A DNA stretch of 6,460 nucleotides from Deltaproteobacteria bacterium (GCA_018644785.1 JABGPV010000273.1:1-6460); one strand, 5' to 3'; counted from the stretch's first letter, positions 1-5,946 are shown. Notes: a model not told the origin generated them from the sequence alone. Translations and numbers: made by a program.

Positions 1-32
1 CGCCCCCGAACGGGGGCGTCATCATTTTTTTT
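1..32. terminator. Hairpin with T tract, probable intrinsic terminator
   Basis: Positions 1-8 (CGCCCCCG) and 11-18 (CGGGGGCG) form a perfect 8-bp GC-only stem around an AA centre. A run of eight T follows at 25-32, six bases after the stem. Read on the plus strand this would end a gene lying left of the window. Read on the minus strand it lies just past the stop of the binding-protein gene, but any T tract for that direction is outside the window. It may serve converging genes. The six-base gap before the T run makes it less than ideal. Confidence 0.6.
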
Positions 33-49
33 CAGACCTTGGATTGAAA

Positions 50-877
50 CTATGGAAGCTTGTTAATCCAGTCTCCACCCTTAAACCATTTCTCCTGCAA
101 TTCTTTCAAATCTCCGCTCCCTGCCATGGTACCCAGAAAATTCTCAAGCCAGTTGGCCAGTAGGGTGTCATTCTTCTGAATGGCAATGCCGATGGGCTCA
201 TAGGTAAAAGGCGGCACAACCGAAATCAGATTATAGTCGGGGTTCCGGATGACGGACAGCAGACAAATGGGGTAATCCGCGATCATGGCGTCCGCTTTTC
301 CCTGAAGGACCATGGCAACGGATTCGCCGTAATCCTTTGCCAGTAGCAGGGTGGCCTTTGGAAAAACTTTTTCCACGAATACCTGACTGGTTGATCCCCG
401 CAGTGCCGTCAGCTTAGTGGAGGGACTGTTCACTTCCTCGGGCTCTTTGGCGGCGGCGGCCCATTTCTCTGTGGTCAAAAAGGTTTTGCCTGAAATAAAA
501 TAGGGCCCCACAAAGGCGACTTTCATGTTCCGCTTGCCGGTGATGGTCATACTGGAGAGAACCATGTCCACTTTTCCCGCTTCAAGGGCCGGCAGAAGCT
601 CCGCAAAAGGCATGGTTTTAAATACTGCCCTCACACCCATGGCAGCGGCCATTTGGTTGGCCATATCCGGTTCCAGTCCAATGACATCGCCGCCCTTTGT
701 GGTCATATTCATGGGCGGCATGCTGCCGGCGGTTCCAACAACCAATTGTCCGCTTTGAGCAATGCGATCAAGGGTGGTGACCGGTTGGGCGGGTGTCCCT
801 TCTCCCTTTGTGGTCACACATCCCGGTACCAGTGTCAGGGCTAACAATAATGCGATCAAGATTCCTGCTTTCTTCAT
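50..877 (-). CDS. Family 3 extracellular solute-binding lipoprotein of an amino-acid-type ABC transporter
   Basis: This 275-residue protein should capture a small polar solute, probably an amino acid or related compound, outside the cytoplasmic membrane and pass it to an ABC permease. A lipoprotein signal peptide is clear: MKK, a hydrophobic stretch at about 5-18, and the lipobox LVPG-C with the lipidated Cys at residue 20. The mature part matches the SBP_bac_3 fold: LVVGTAGSMPP at 45-55, the first-lobe segment ending MTITGKR with the expected carboxylate-binding Arg at 116, VGPYF at 123-127, LRGSTSQ at 159-165 (usual position of the GTT loop), and GKADAMIAD with Asp 201 in the second lobe. 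The length is normal for the family. The start is supported by AGGAG at 886-890, eight bases upstream. No permease or ATPase gene is visible; they may lie left of the window, or this may be an orphan binding protein. The exact ligand cannot be read from the sequence. Confidence 0.92.
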   Translation of the reverse strand: MKKAGILIALLLALTLVPGCVTTKGEGTPAQPVTTLDRIAQSGQLVVGTAGSMPPMNMTTKGGDVIGLEPDMANQMAAAMGVRAVFKTMPFAELLPALEAGKVDMVLSSMTITGKRNMKVAFVGPYFISGKTFLTTEKWAAAAKEPEEVNSPSTKLTALRGSTSQVFVEKVFPKATLLLAKDYGESVAMVLQGKADAMIADYPICLLSVIRNPDYNLISVVPPFTYEPIGIAIQKNDTLLANWLENFLGTMAGSGDLKELQEKWFKGGDWINKLP

Positions 878-945
878 GCTCTTTTCTCCTTTTTTCCTGG
901 ATTTTGATGGTTAGATTATTCCGATGGTTTAAAAACACTCCGCAC

Positions 946-974
946 TCAATACTCCATTTTCACTGTGATTGCAA
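946..974 (-). promoter_or_regulatory. Weak candidate sigma70 promoter for the binding-protein gene
   Basis: On the minus strand TTGCAA (969-974) and TATTGA (946-951) are separated by 17 bases and lie about 70 bp upstream of the ATG. Both boxes are only partial matches to consensus, so this is a candidate and nothing more. Confidence 0.22.
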
Positions 975-989
975 AAAGAATCATCGTGT

Positions 990-1007
990 AATTCTCATAT
1001 GGGAATT
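990..1007. promoter_or_regulatory. 18-bp near-palindrome, candidate operator
   Basis: AATTCTCATATGGGAATT reads the same on both strands except for one symmetric position (T995 against G1002), centred on CATATG. It lies in the divergent intergenic region between the binding-protein gene and mntA, about 60 bp upstream of the mntA start. Its size and symmetry suit a dimeric regulator. Which flanking gene it serves, if either, is unknown. Confidence 0.3.
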
Positions 1008-1067
1008 CCAGGAGCGTAGACAGGGCATATTGACATCTGACCTTTAAACTGCTAGCCATAAATTAAA

Positions 1068-1487
1068 ATGGGTAACAAAATGAAATCACCAGGGGATATT
1101 GAGCATACCGTTTCTTCAATCTGCGCACGGCACAAGGCTATTGCAGCGTCATACATCTTTGGTTCAGTTGCCAAAGGCGAAAAAGAAGAACCGGGGGATA
1201 TCGATATTGCTGTGCTGCTTGAGAGGACCCATCTGAAATCATTCCCAATTCCTTCACTCATTACTGAATTTGAAAAAGCCGTGGGTTGCCGCGTTGATGT
1301 GGTAGTGCTGAACCGTGCCGGTGAAATCCTCAAATACGAGGTGCGCCGGTCGGGCAAACTGATATTTGAGCGCTCGCCCGAGCTGCGCAAGAAAGTTGAA
1401 ATCCAGGGGCGAAAAAGCTACGAAGACTTCTTAAACCTGCACAAGCGGTATGTGCGCAAGGTCCTTTACGGTGGTAAAAATGGTTGA
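1068..1487 (+). CDS. mntA: MntA-type nucleotidyltransferase antitoxin of a HEPN/MNT toxin-antitoxin pair
   Basis: This is a 139-residue minimal nucleotidyltransferase. In characterised HEPN/MNT systems MntA neutralises HepT by transferring AMP to a tyrosine next to the HEPN active site. The defining motif GSX10DXD is complete: Gly32-Ser33, then exactly ten residues to Asp44-Ile-Asp46. A third acidic residue sits on the following strand (Asp77 in CRVDVVVL), as expected for metal binding. The C-terminal third is basic and may contact the partner. The stop overlaps the start of the HEPN gene by 8 bp, implying translational coupling. No clear Shine-Dalgarno sequence precedes ATG 1068 or the in-frame ATG 1080, so the exact start is uncertain. 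A perfect TTGACA lies at 1030-1035, but the segment 17 bases further (TAGCCA) is a poor -10. If transcription does start there, the mRNA would be nearly leaderless. Family assignment is firm; activity is inferred. Confidence 0.9.
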   Translation: MGNKMKSPGDIEHTVSSICARHKAIAASYIFGSVAKGEKEEPGDIDIAVLLERTHLKSFPIPSLITEFEKAVGCRVDVVVLNRAGEILKYEVRRSGKLIFERSPELRKKVEIQGRKSYEDFLNLHKRYVRKVLYGGKNG

Positions 1488-1905
1488 TCGGATCTTATTA
1501 GAGCGTATCTTAGCTGAAATCACTTCAGAGGTTAATGACCTCAAGAATGCGAATGATATAACGTGGGAAGTTTACAAAACAGACAAGAGGACCCGCCGTT
1601 TTGTTGAGCGCACGTTACATATCATTATCGAGGCGTGTATTGATGTTGCCCAACATATCATCTCTGACGAGAAAATGAGGGAACCTTCGAGTTATCGTGA
1701 CACTTTTACCGTTTTGGCAGAAAACGGCGTCCTTCCTCCCGGTGATCTTGAAAGATTTGAGAATATGGCGTCTTTTCGCAATCTGCTGGTCCACTATTAT
1801 GAAAGAGTGGATGAGGAAATAGTGTACGGGATCTTCAAAAAGGACTTACCCGACTTTGAGTTCTTTGTTGGAAGAATCGTAGAATACCTAATCCGGATAA
1901 ATTAG
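1480..1905 (+). CDS. hepT: HepT-type HEPN ribonuclease toxin
   Basis: This all-helical protein of 141 residues is of the HepT (DUF86-like) family, the toxin half of the HEPN/MNT pair. Known members are RNases that act as dimers. The catalytic motif RX4HXY is intact near the C-terminus: Arg100, His105 and Tyr107 within FRNLLVHYY. Tyr107 is the residue expected to be AMPylated by MntA. Other family-typical stretches are the amphipathic helix at 37-60 (RTRRFVERTLHIIIEACIDV) and the SYRDTFTVLAENGVL segment at 71-85. I chose ATG 1480 because it gives the usual HepT N-terminus and an 8-bp ATGGTTGA overlap with mntA. An upstream in-frame ATG at 1450 would add ten residues that merely read through mntA sequence. 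The gene looks full length and undamaged. No clear terminator follows. Confidence 0.92.
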   Translation: MVDRILLERILAEITSEVNDLKNANDITWEVYKTDKRTRRFVERTLHIIIEACIDVAQHIISDEKMREPSSYRDTFTVLAENGVLPPGDLERFENMASFRNLLVHYYERVDEEIVYGIFKKDLPDFEFFVGRIVEYLIRIN

Positions 1906-1910
1906 ATGAT

Positions 1911-2318
1911 TTGAGATTCTTGAAACCACAATCCCTATTTCGCTGTGTAAGGGTCTCGGAAAAAAATAAATCTGCCAGATTGCGCCGTATTATTGGTTCG
2001 TATACAAGGCGCATTCGCCAGTGCATATTTGTGGATATGTGCTGGCGGGTGCAACGCAGTAGACGGGCCAAAGGACAAGCAAGATGGTGGATGTATTTTT
2101 TGCCGAGGCCCTATAACCCGTCAAGATTAATTTCTTCCACGACTGCCGGCCCAGACCGGTTGGTGGGGTGGAATGAGCCTGCGAACGAAACTTCTACTTC
2201 GCAACCATATCCCCGTAGATGGCAAAATAGCGAACAACGTTGTGCCGAAGGATTCAGGGTTATTGATGAACGGGATGAACCCGAACCCGGCGGTGCTCAA
2301 AGATCCCTATTTTCGGTA
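1911..2318. repeat. Gene-poor segment resembling a non-autonomous or decayed repeat element
   Basis: Between the hepT stop (1905) and the transporter stop (2297) I see no convincing gene. The segment is bracketed by two direct copies of ATCCCTATTT (1931-1940 and 2303-2312), about 372 bp apart and each followed by a similar CG...GTAA...GGG pattern. Inside are a strong stem-loop (2011-2052) and a 6-bp perfect inverted repeat, TGCGAA/TTCGCA (2180-2185 and 2198-2203). Open frames cross the region on both strands, but they are short or arginine-rich, lack ribosome sites and overlap each other. The right end runs into the last codons of the transporter gene, whose stop may lie inside the element. 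I infer a dispersed repeat; only copy-number data could confirm it. Confidence 0.35.
2011..2052 (+). other. 18-bp stem-loop, foldable mainly in the plus-strand RNA
   Basis: The arm at 2011-2028 pairs along its whole length with 2035-2052 around a six-base loop (TTGTGG). Fourteen pairs are Watson-Crick and four are G.U wobbles. On the opposite strand the four wobbles become A.C mismatches, so the structure favours plus-strand RNA or single-stranded DNA of that strand. No T tract follows, so it is not a standard terminator. It lies about 105 bp past hepT and could be in the 3' end of that transcript. Confidence 0.5.
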
Positions 2319-3691
2319 ACGGGTAATAGCGGTTTATAAAGAAAGATCGCCAGCCCTCCCGCCAGATACATGCTCAACCCGAACACCCCGGACGTTACAA
2401 ACATTGAGCTGTAGAAATCTCCCATGGCATCCTGGACCAGCAGGGCAATGGTCATGGCCAGCGTGCTGTTGCGCAGCCCGGTCTCAATGGAGATCGCACG
2501 GGTCTGGTAATTATTAATCCGAAACAGTTTGGGAAAGAGAATGCCGAAAAGCATGCCCAGCATGGTCAGGGAGAAAATGGTTGCATAGAATTTAAAACCG
2601 TAGCGGGCGGTGTCGGCAAAAGCATGCAGGTTGCTCAAAACACCGACGATGATCAGAACCAGTAGAGAAATAATCCCGAGAGCTGAAAAAAACGGGGTGG
2701 CTTTTTCCGCCAAGGACTTCCATTTTCCCCGGATCGCCATTCCGACCATCAGGGGGATAATCACGAGTATTAAGATGGTCTGGATAACGGCCTTTACCGG
2801 AATGGCGATCTCGGGTATATCCGCGCAGTACAGGGCCAGCAAGAGGGGCGTCAATGCGATGGACATGACCGTGGAAAAAGAGGTGAGTGAGATGGAAAGG
2901 GCCAGATCGCCTTTGGCATAATAGGTCATCAGGTTTGAAGTGACGCCGCCGGGAATCGCCGTAATCAGGATCATTCCGACGAAGATAAACGGGTACTGCT
3001 CATGAAAGCCCAGCAGACGCCCCAGGCACATGGCCAAAAAAGGCATAAAACCGAATTGCAGAATTTCCCCGAGGATGATTCCGCGCGGTTTTATGAAAAC
3101 CAATGCGAACTCTTTGAAGGTCAGGGTCATACCCATTCCGACCATGACAAAAAACAACATCAAAACGATACATATCTTGAATATGCGGTCGAGTCTCATC
3201 TGCTCGGGCCCGGATATGAGTTTGGCGATTTCGTAGGCTTCACCATCGACCATCGTGCGCATGGTCTTCACTTTGAAAACCATTTTGTTGCCCGAAATTC
3301 CGTCCAGACCGGCATAGGGTGAATCCCCGCCTTCCGCCAGCGCTGAAGGATCCGCGGGCAAGGAGAGGATATAAAGTTCTCCGTTTAATTTGCGCAGAAG
3401 GTAGATGCGGGCTTCACTGCCGGCGTTCTTTTCCTTAATGCATGTTACGATCCTCAAATTTCCCACGAATTCCGTTTTATCGGCCCGGTCCCAGTCCATA
3501 TTCCTAGAATTGTTGTTCAGTCTGTCAAACAGGGAGCTGTCGCCCTTGCCGATGCCGATCCCGGAAAGCTTCCGGTAAAGCGCCTCGTCTGAGCCATCAT
3601 TTGCGAAACCTGTCGCAGGCAGCGATGCCGTCATCATCATAAAGAAAACAATAACCCACTGAGCCATTCGAAAACCGGATTTTTTCAACAT
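2297..3691 (-). CDS. BASS-family (bile acid:sodium symporter fold) transporter with an extracytoplasmic N-terminal domain
   Basis: This 464-residue membrane protein has three parts. Residues 1-30 form a signal peptide (basic start, hydrophobic WVIVFFMMM, then LPATGFA before the likely cleavage). Residues about 31-165 are a soluble domain I do not recognise. Residues about 170-455 are a BASS transporter with roughly nine membrane segments. Family hallmarks are GMGMTLTFKEF (185-195), IPGGVTSNLMTYYAKGD (246-262) followed by LALSISLTSFSTVMSIALTPL, and ISIETGLRNSTLAM (400-413), which correspond to the crossing unwound helices and sodium sites of the family. Usual bacterial members have about 300-330 residues and lack such an N-terminal domain. 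The start overlaps the stop of the enolase-superfamily gene by 7 bp (ATGTTGA), with AGGAG at 3700-3704, so the two are co-translated. It probably imports the enzyme's substrate, an organic anion, with sodium. The last codons may derive from the adjoining repeat-like segment. No terminator is visible. Confidence 0.9.
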   Translation of the reverse strand: MLKKSGFRMAQWVIVFFMMMTASLPATGFANDGSDEALYRKLSGIGIGKGDSSLFDRLNNNSRNMDWDRADKTEFVGNLRIVTCIKEKNAGSEARIYLLRKLNGELYILSLPADPSALAEGGDSPYAGLDGISGNKMVFKVKTMRTMVDGEAYEIAKLISGPEQMRLDRIFKICIVLMLFFVMVGMGMTLTFKEFALVFIKPRGIILGEILQFGFMPFLAMCLGRLLGFHEQYPFIFVGMILITAIPGGVTSNLMTYYAKGDLALSISLTSFSTVMSIALTPLLLALYCADIPEIAIPVKAVIQTILILVIIPLMVGMAIRGKWKSLAEKATPFFSALGIISLLVLIIVGVLSNLHAFADTARYGFKFYATIFSLTMLGMLFGILFPKLFRINNYQTRAISIETGLRNSTLAMTIALLVQDAMGDFYSSMFVTSGVFGLSMYLAGGLAIFLYKPLLPVTENRDL

Positions 3692-4941
3692 TTTCTCGAC
3701 TCCTCATTTATCCCCCCCTGACTCTCTTTTCGCTTCTTAAGGTCCAGGGCGGCTTTGAAGCCCTTTTCCCGAATGACCTTTATTTTCAGTCGGGTCTCAT
3801 TGAGTTTAAAAAAGCGCTTCCCGTATTTGCGTAGCCGATCCTTTCGGATCTCGAACCCCAGCCCGGGTTTTGTAAAGGGATGAAGCATCCCGTCCTTATC
3901 CGGGATAATGGGATCAATAATCCCTTCTCTGAATTCCGGAATCCAGGAAGGCTCTTCCAGGGGGAATTCCAAGAGTAACTGATTTTCCGGGTCGGCCAGC
4001 ACCATGTTCCAATTGATACGAAATCCGATGCCGTTGGTCCAGGTGTGGGGTGTGAAAAGCCGATCTTTCCGGCGGCACATCTCCATGACCCGGTGAACCT
4101 GGGCAATGCCTCCGGCAAAGGTCGCATCCGGCTGGTAGATATGAAAACAGTCTTTCTCAAACATGATTTTTATTTCATCCCAGCCGTAGTTCAGTTCGGC
4201 GCCTGCGATTTTTACCCGCGACACCTTCTTCAGGGTGGCATTGCCGTCATAATCCCTTGAATCCAGGGGTTCCTCCAGCCAGTCGATCCCATTGTCGAAG
4301 CACGCGGCGGCAAAGGCAGTCGCACGCTCAAGATCCCAGGCCGGCACTTGGTCCACGATGGAGACCAACCACCCCTGGTTTGCGTCCACGCCCAGAACGA
4401 GTTTGTCCCCCACCCCTTTTCGAATGGTCTCAATGTGAAAGATATCATCTTTAAGTTCGGCATTCTTTACGCGTAGTTTAGCGGTTTTAAAACCGCGCTC
4501 TTGCATGGCCAGAAGTTCCTGGATGCGCTGCTCCGGTGGATGCATCTCTCCGGTTGAAAGGTAGACCGGCACCGGTCGCGCCTTTCCGCCTAGCAGTTCA
4601 TAAACCGGTTTGCCTTTGGCTTTGCCTAAGATATCCCAGCAGGCCGGTTCTATCCAGAAGTTGCGCCAGCCCAAGAATCCGGCCTGTTTCAGAAGACTCT
4701 GAATGCGATCGATATCCGTGGGGTCGGCCCCCATGAGGTAGCCTCCCAGCAGATCGCCCAGGCCGGCTCTTTCCTTACCCATGGCCGAGCCGGCCGAATA
4801 GCCTTCAATGCCGTCGTCGGTGACGATTTTAATCAGGGTAAAGCGATTGTGCGTCTGGGGATACCCCGGTATCCAGGTGGGCCAGAATGTCTCTTTGAGG
4901 GGGATGGAAACATGATAAAGCTCAATGGCGGTGATTTTCAT
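3685..4941 (-). CDS. Enolase-superfamily enzyme, mandelate racemase/muconate lactonizing type
   Basis: This 418-residue enzyme should abstract the proton alpha to a carboxylate, giving racemisation or dehydration of an organic or sugar acid. The N-terminal capping domain covers about 1-120 (MKITAIELYHVSIPLKETF, then TDDGIEGYSAG) and the barrel about 125-370. Expected metal ligands are Asp186 (VDANQGW), Glu223 (WLEEPL) and Glu249 (IAGAEL). Catalytic candidates are Lys155 in a K-x-R pattern (TAKLRV) and an Asp272/His299 dyad (QPDATFAGG, TPHTW), with Glu325 (LLEFP) after the eighth strand. Having both the Lys and the His-Asp dyad points to the mandelate racemase-like subgroup rather than cycloisomerases. 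A basic tail from about 370 is longer than usual. I chose ATG 4939-4941 because it starts the family N-terminus and has GGGAG at 4947-4951; an upstream ATG at 5029-5031 would add 30 unrelated residues. It is first in an operon with the transporter. The substrate cannot be assigned. Confidence 0.92.
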   Translation of the reverse strand: MKITAIELYHVSIPLKETFWPTWIPGYPQTHNRFTLIKIVTDDGIEGYSAGSAMGKERAGLGDLLGGYLMGADPTDIDRIQSLLKQAGFLGWRNFWIEPACWDILGKAKGKPVYELLGGKARPVPVYLSTGEMHPPEQRIQELLAMQERGFKTAKLRVKNAELKDDIFHIETIRKGVGDKLVLGVDANQGWLVSIVDQVPAWDLERATAFAAACFDNGIDWLEEPLDSRDYDGNATLKKVSRVKIAGAELNYGWDEIKIMFEKDCFHIYQPDATFAGGIAQVHRVMEMCRRKDRLFTPHTWTNGIGFRINWNMVLADPENQLLLEFPLEEPSWIPEFREGIIDPIIPDKDGMLHPFTKPGLGFEIRKDRLRKYGKRFFKLNETRLKIKVIREKGFKAALDLKKRKESQGGINEESRKC

Positions 4942-4966
4942 CGGTTCTCCCTTTTGTGTGCAAAGT

Positions 4967-5002
4967 TGGTGTATAAAGAACCCTTTAATAAAAATTACAC
5001 CA
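4967..5002. promoter_or_regulatory. Perfect 7-bp inverted repeat upstream of the enolase-transporter operon
   Basis: TGGTGTA (4967-4973) and TACACCA (4996-5002) are exact reverse complements separated by 22 AT-rich bases. One arm overlaps the candidate -10 region of the operon promoter and the other lies just downstream of the likely start of transcription. This position would suit a repressor that responds to the transported substrate. No regulator gene is seen in the window. Confidence 0.35.
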
Positions 5003-5020
5003 TCGACTCTAATATGTAAA
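4992..5020 (-). promoter_or_regulatory. Candidate promoter of the enolase-transporter operon
   Basis: On the minus strand TTTACA (5015-5020) is a five-of-six match to the -35 box, followed after 17 bases by TAATTT (4992-4997), a poor -10 match. It would give a leader of roughly 43 bases before the ATG. TATACA at about 4970-4975 is a better -10 but has no matching -35. Confidence 0.3.
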
Positions 5021-5101
5021 GGGGCATCCACTTTCCGTTACTACACAACAAGACGGTGAGGGTGGAAAAACAGACCATGGAAGCAAAGACCACGAACATG
5101 C

Positions 5102-5130
5102 TTGATCCACAAGGGTAAATCCCATATACT
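5102..5130 (+). promoter_or_regulatory. Sigma70-type promoter for the Fic gene
   Basis: TTGATC (5102-5107) and TATACT (5125-5130) are separated by exactly 17 bases. The -10 box matches consensus at five of six positions and the -35 at four. Transcription would start near 5137, leaving a leader of about 50 bases before the ATG at 5188. This is the best promoter-like sequence in the window. Confidence 0.55.
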
Positions 5131-5187
5131 CCGAGCCTGGAAAAGGGCGTCTTATTACTTCACCTTATCAACCGGATGGAGGCTCAC

Positions 5188-5946
5188 ATGGACTACAAAA
5201 ACCGGATTACGGACATTGAACAACTCAACCGGGAGATTGAGCCTTTTCGTCCTATTTCCAATCCGCATGTTCTGCGCCAGCTGAAGGACTATTTTCGTAT
5301 TGGCCTGACCTATGCCAGCAATGCCCTGGAAGGTAATTCTCTGACGGAGACGGAAACCAAAATCGTGATCGAGGATGGGGTTACCGTCGGTGGCAAACCT
5401 CTTCGCGATCATTTTGAAGCAATTGGGCATAGCGAAGCCTACGATTTTGTATACAAGGTGGCCAAAAGGGACTCGATTATCGAAAACGATATTCGAAAGC
5501 TGCACCGGCTTTTTTATTATCGGATCGATTCAACAAACGCAGGCAGGTATCGCCGGAAAAAAATTATCATCACCGGTACGGATTATATCCCCCCCCCACC
5601 AAACGAGATATCTGAATCGATGAAAGTGTTTGTCGAACAAATAGCATTCAAGCGCTCGACGATTCATCCTGTCGAGTTTGCTGCCTGGCTGCATTTGGAG
5701 TTGGTCGCCATCCACCCGTTTATCGATGGTAACGGCCGCACTGCCCGCTTGTTAATGAACATGGGCTTAATGCAAACGGGATATGTTATGAGCATTATTC
5801 CCCCGGTGTTAAGGAACGATTATCTGACCCGTTTGCGCCTGGCTCAAACCGGACAAAAAGACGAAGGACCGTTTATCAATTTCATTACAAATGTGGTGTA
5901 TGAATCAACAAAGGATTATTTGCGATTGTTGCGATCACTGGTGTAA
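5188..5946 (+). CDS. fic: Fic-domain protein adenylyltransferase, class II (N-terminal inhibitory motif)
   Basis: This 252-residue protein belongs to the Fic family, whose members transfer AMP (occasionally other groups) from a nucleotide to hydroxyl side chains of target proteins. The full catalytic motif HPFIDGNGRTAR spans residues 176-187, with His176 as the catalytic base, Asp180 for the metal and Arg184 for phosphate contacts. The target-binding flap is visible at about 124-145 (IIITGTDYIPPPPNEI). An inhibitory motif of the S-x-x-x-E-G type occurs at the N-terminal side (SNALEG, Ser44 to Gly49); Glu48 should block productive ATP binding, so the enzyme is expected to be autoinhibited. I chose ATG 5188 because GGAGG at 5178-5182 sits five bases upstream; the in-frame ATG at 5176 overlaps that site. 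A run of nine C (5589-5597) encodes part of the flap's proline stretch. No separate antitoxin gene is adjacent, consistent with built-in inhibition. The target is unknown. Confidence 0.95.
   Translation: MDYKNRITDIEQLNREIEPFRPISNPHVLRQLKDYFRIGLTYASNALEGNSLTETETKIVIEDGVTVGGKPLRDHFEAIGHSEAYDFVYKVAKRDSIIENDIRKLHRLFYYRIDSTNAGRYRRKKIIITGTDYIPPPPNEISESMKVFVEQIAFKRSTIHPVEFAAWLHLELVAIHPFIDGNGRTARLLMNMGLMQTGYVMSIIPPVLRNDYLTRLRLAQTGQKDEGPFINFITNVVYESTKDYLRLLRSLV

Noticed and set aside
1030..1058. TTGACA as -35 box of an mntA promoter
   Set aside because: The -35 is perfect, but the sequence 17 bases further (TAGCCA) matches the -10 consensus at only two positions. I mention it in the mntA entry but do not list it as a promoter.
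1052..1390. Minus-strand 112-residue frame opposite mntA
   Set aside because: It is the shadow of a gene with clear nucleotidyltransferase motifs on the plus strand.
1450..1479. Upstream ATG as start of hepT
   Set aside because: The ten extra residues only read through the end of mntA. ATG 1480 gives the usual family N-terminus and a compact overlap.
1835..2071. Minus-strand 78-residue open frame overlapping the hepT end
   Set aside because: It is antisense to hepT at its C-terminal end, lacks a ribosome site and crosses the hairpin. It is probably a by-product of the repeat-like segment.
2250..2296. Terminator for the transporter operon
   Set aside because: Only a 4-bp CGGG/CCCG stem without a T tract is found on the minus strand past the stop.
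1911..2339. Plus-strand 142-residue open frame after hepT
   Set aside because: It is very rich in arginine and low-complexity, has no ribosome site, overlaps the transporter end antisense and shows no recognisable domain. It is more likely a chance frame in a repeat-like segment.
4942..5031. Upstream ATG as start of the enolase-superfamily gene
   Set aside because: The extra 30 residues do not belong to the capping domain, and a good ribosome site stands before ATG 4941.
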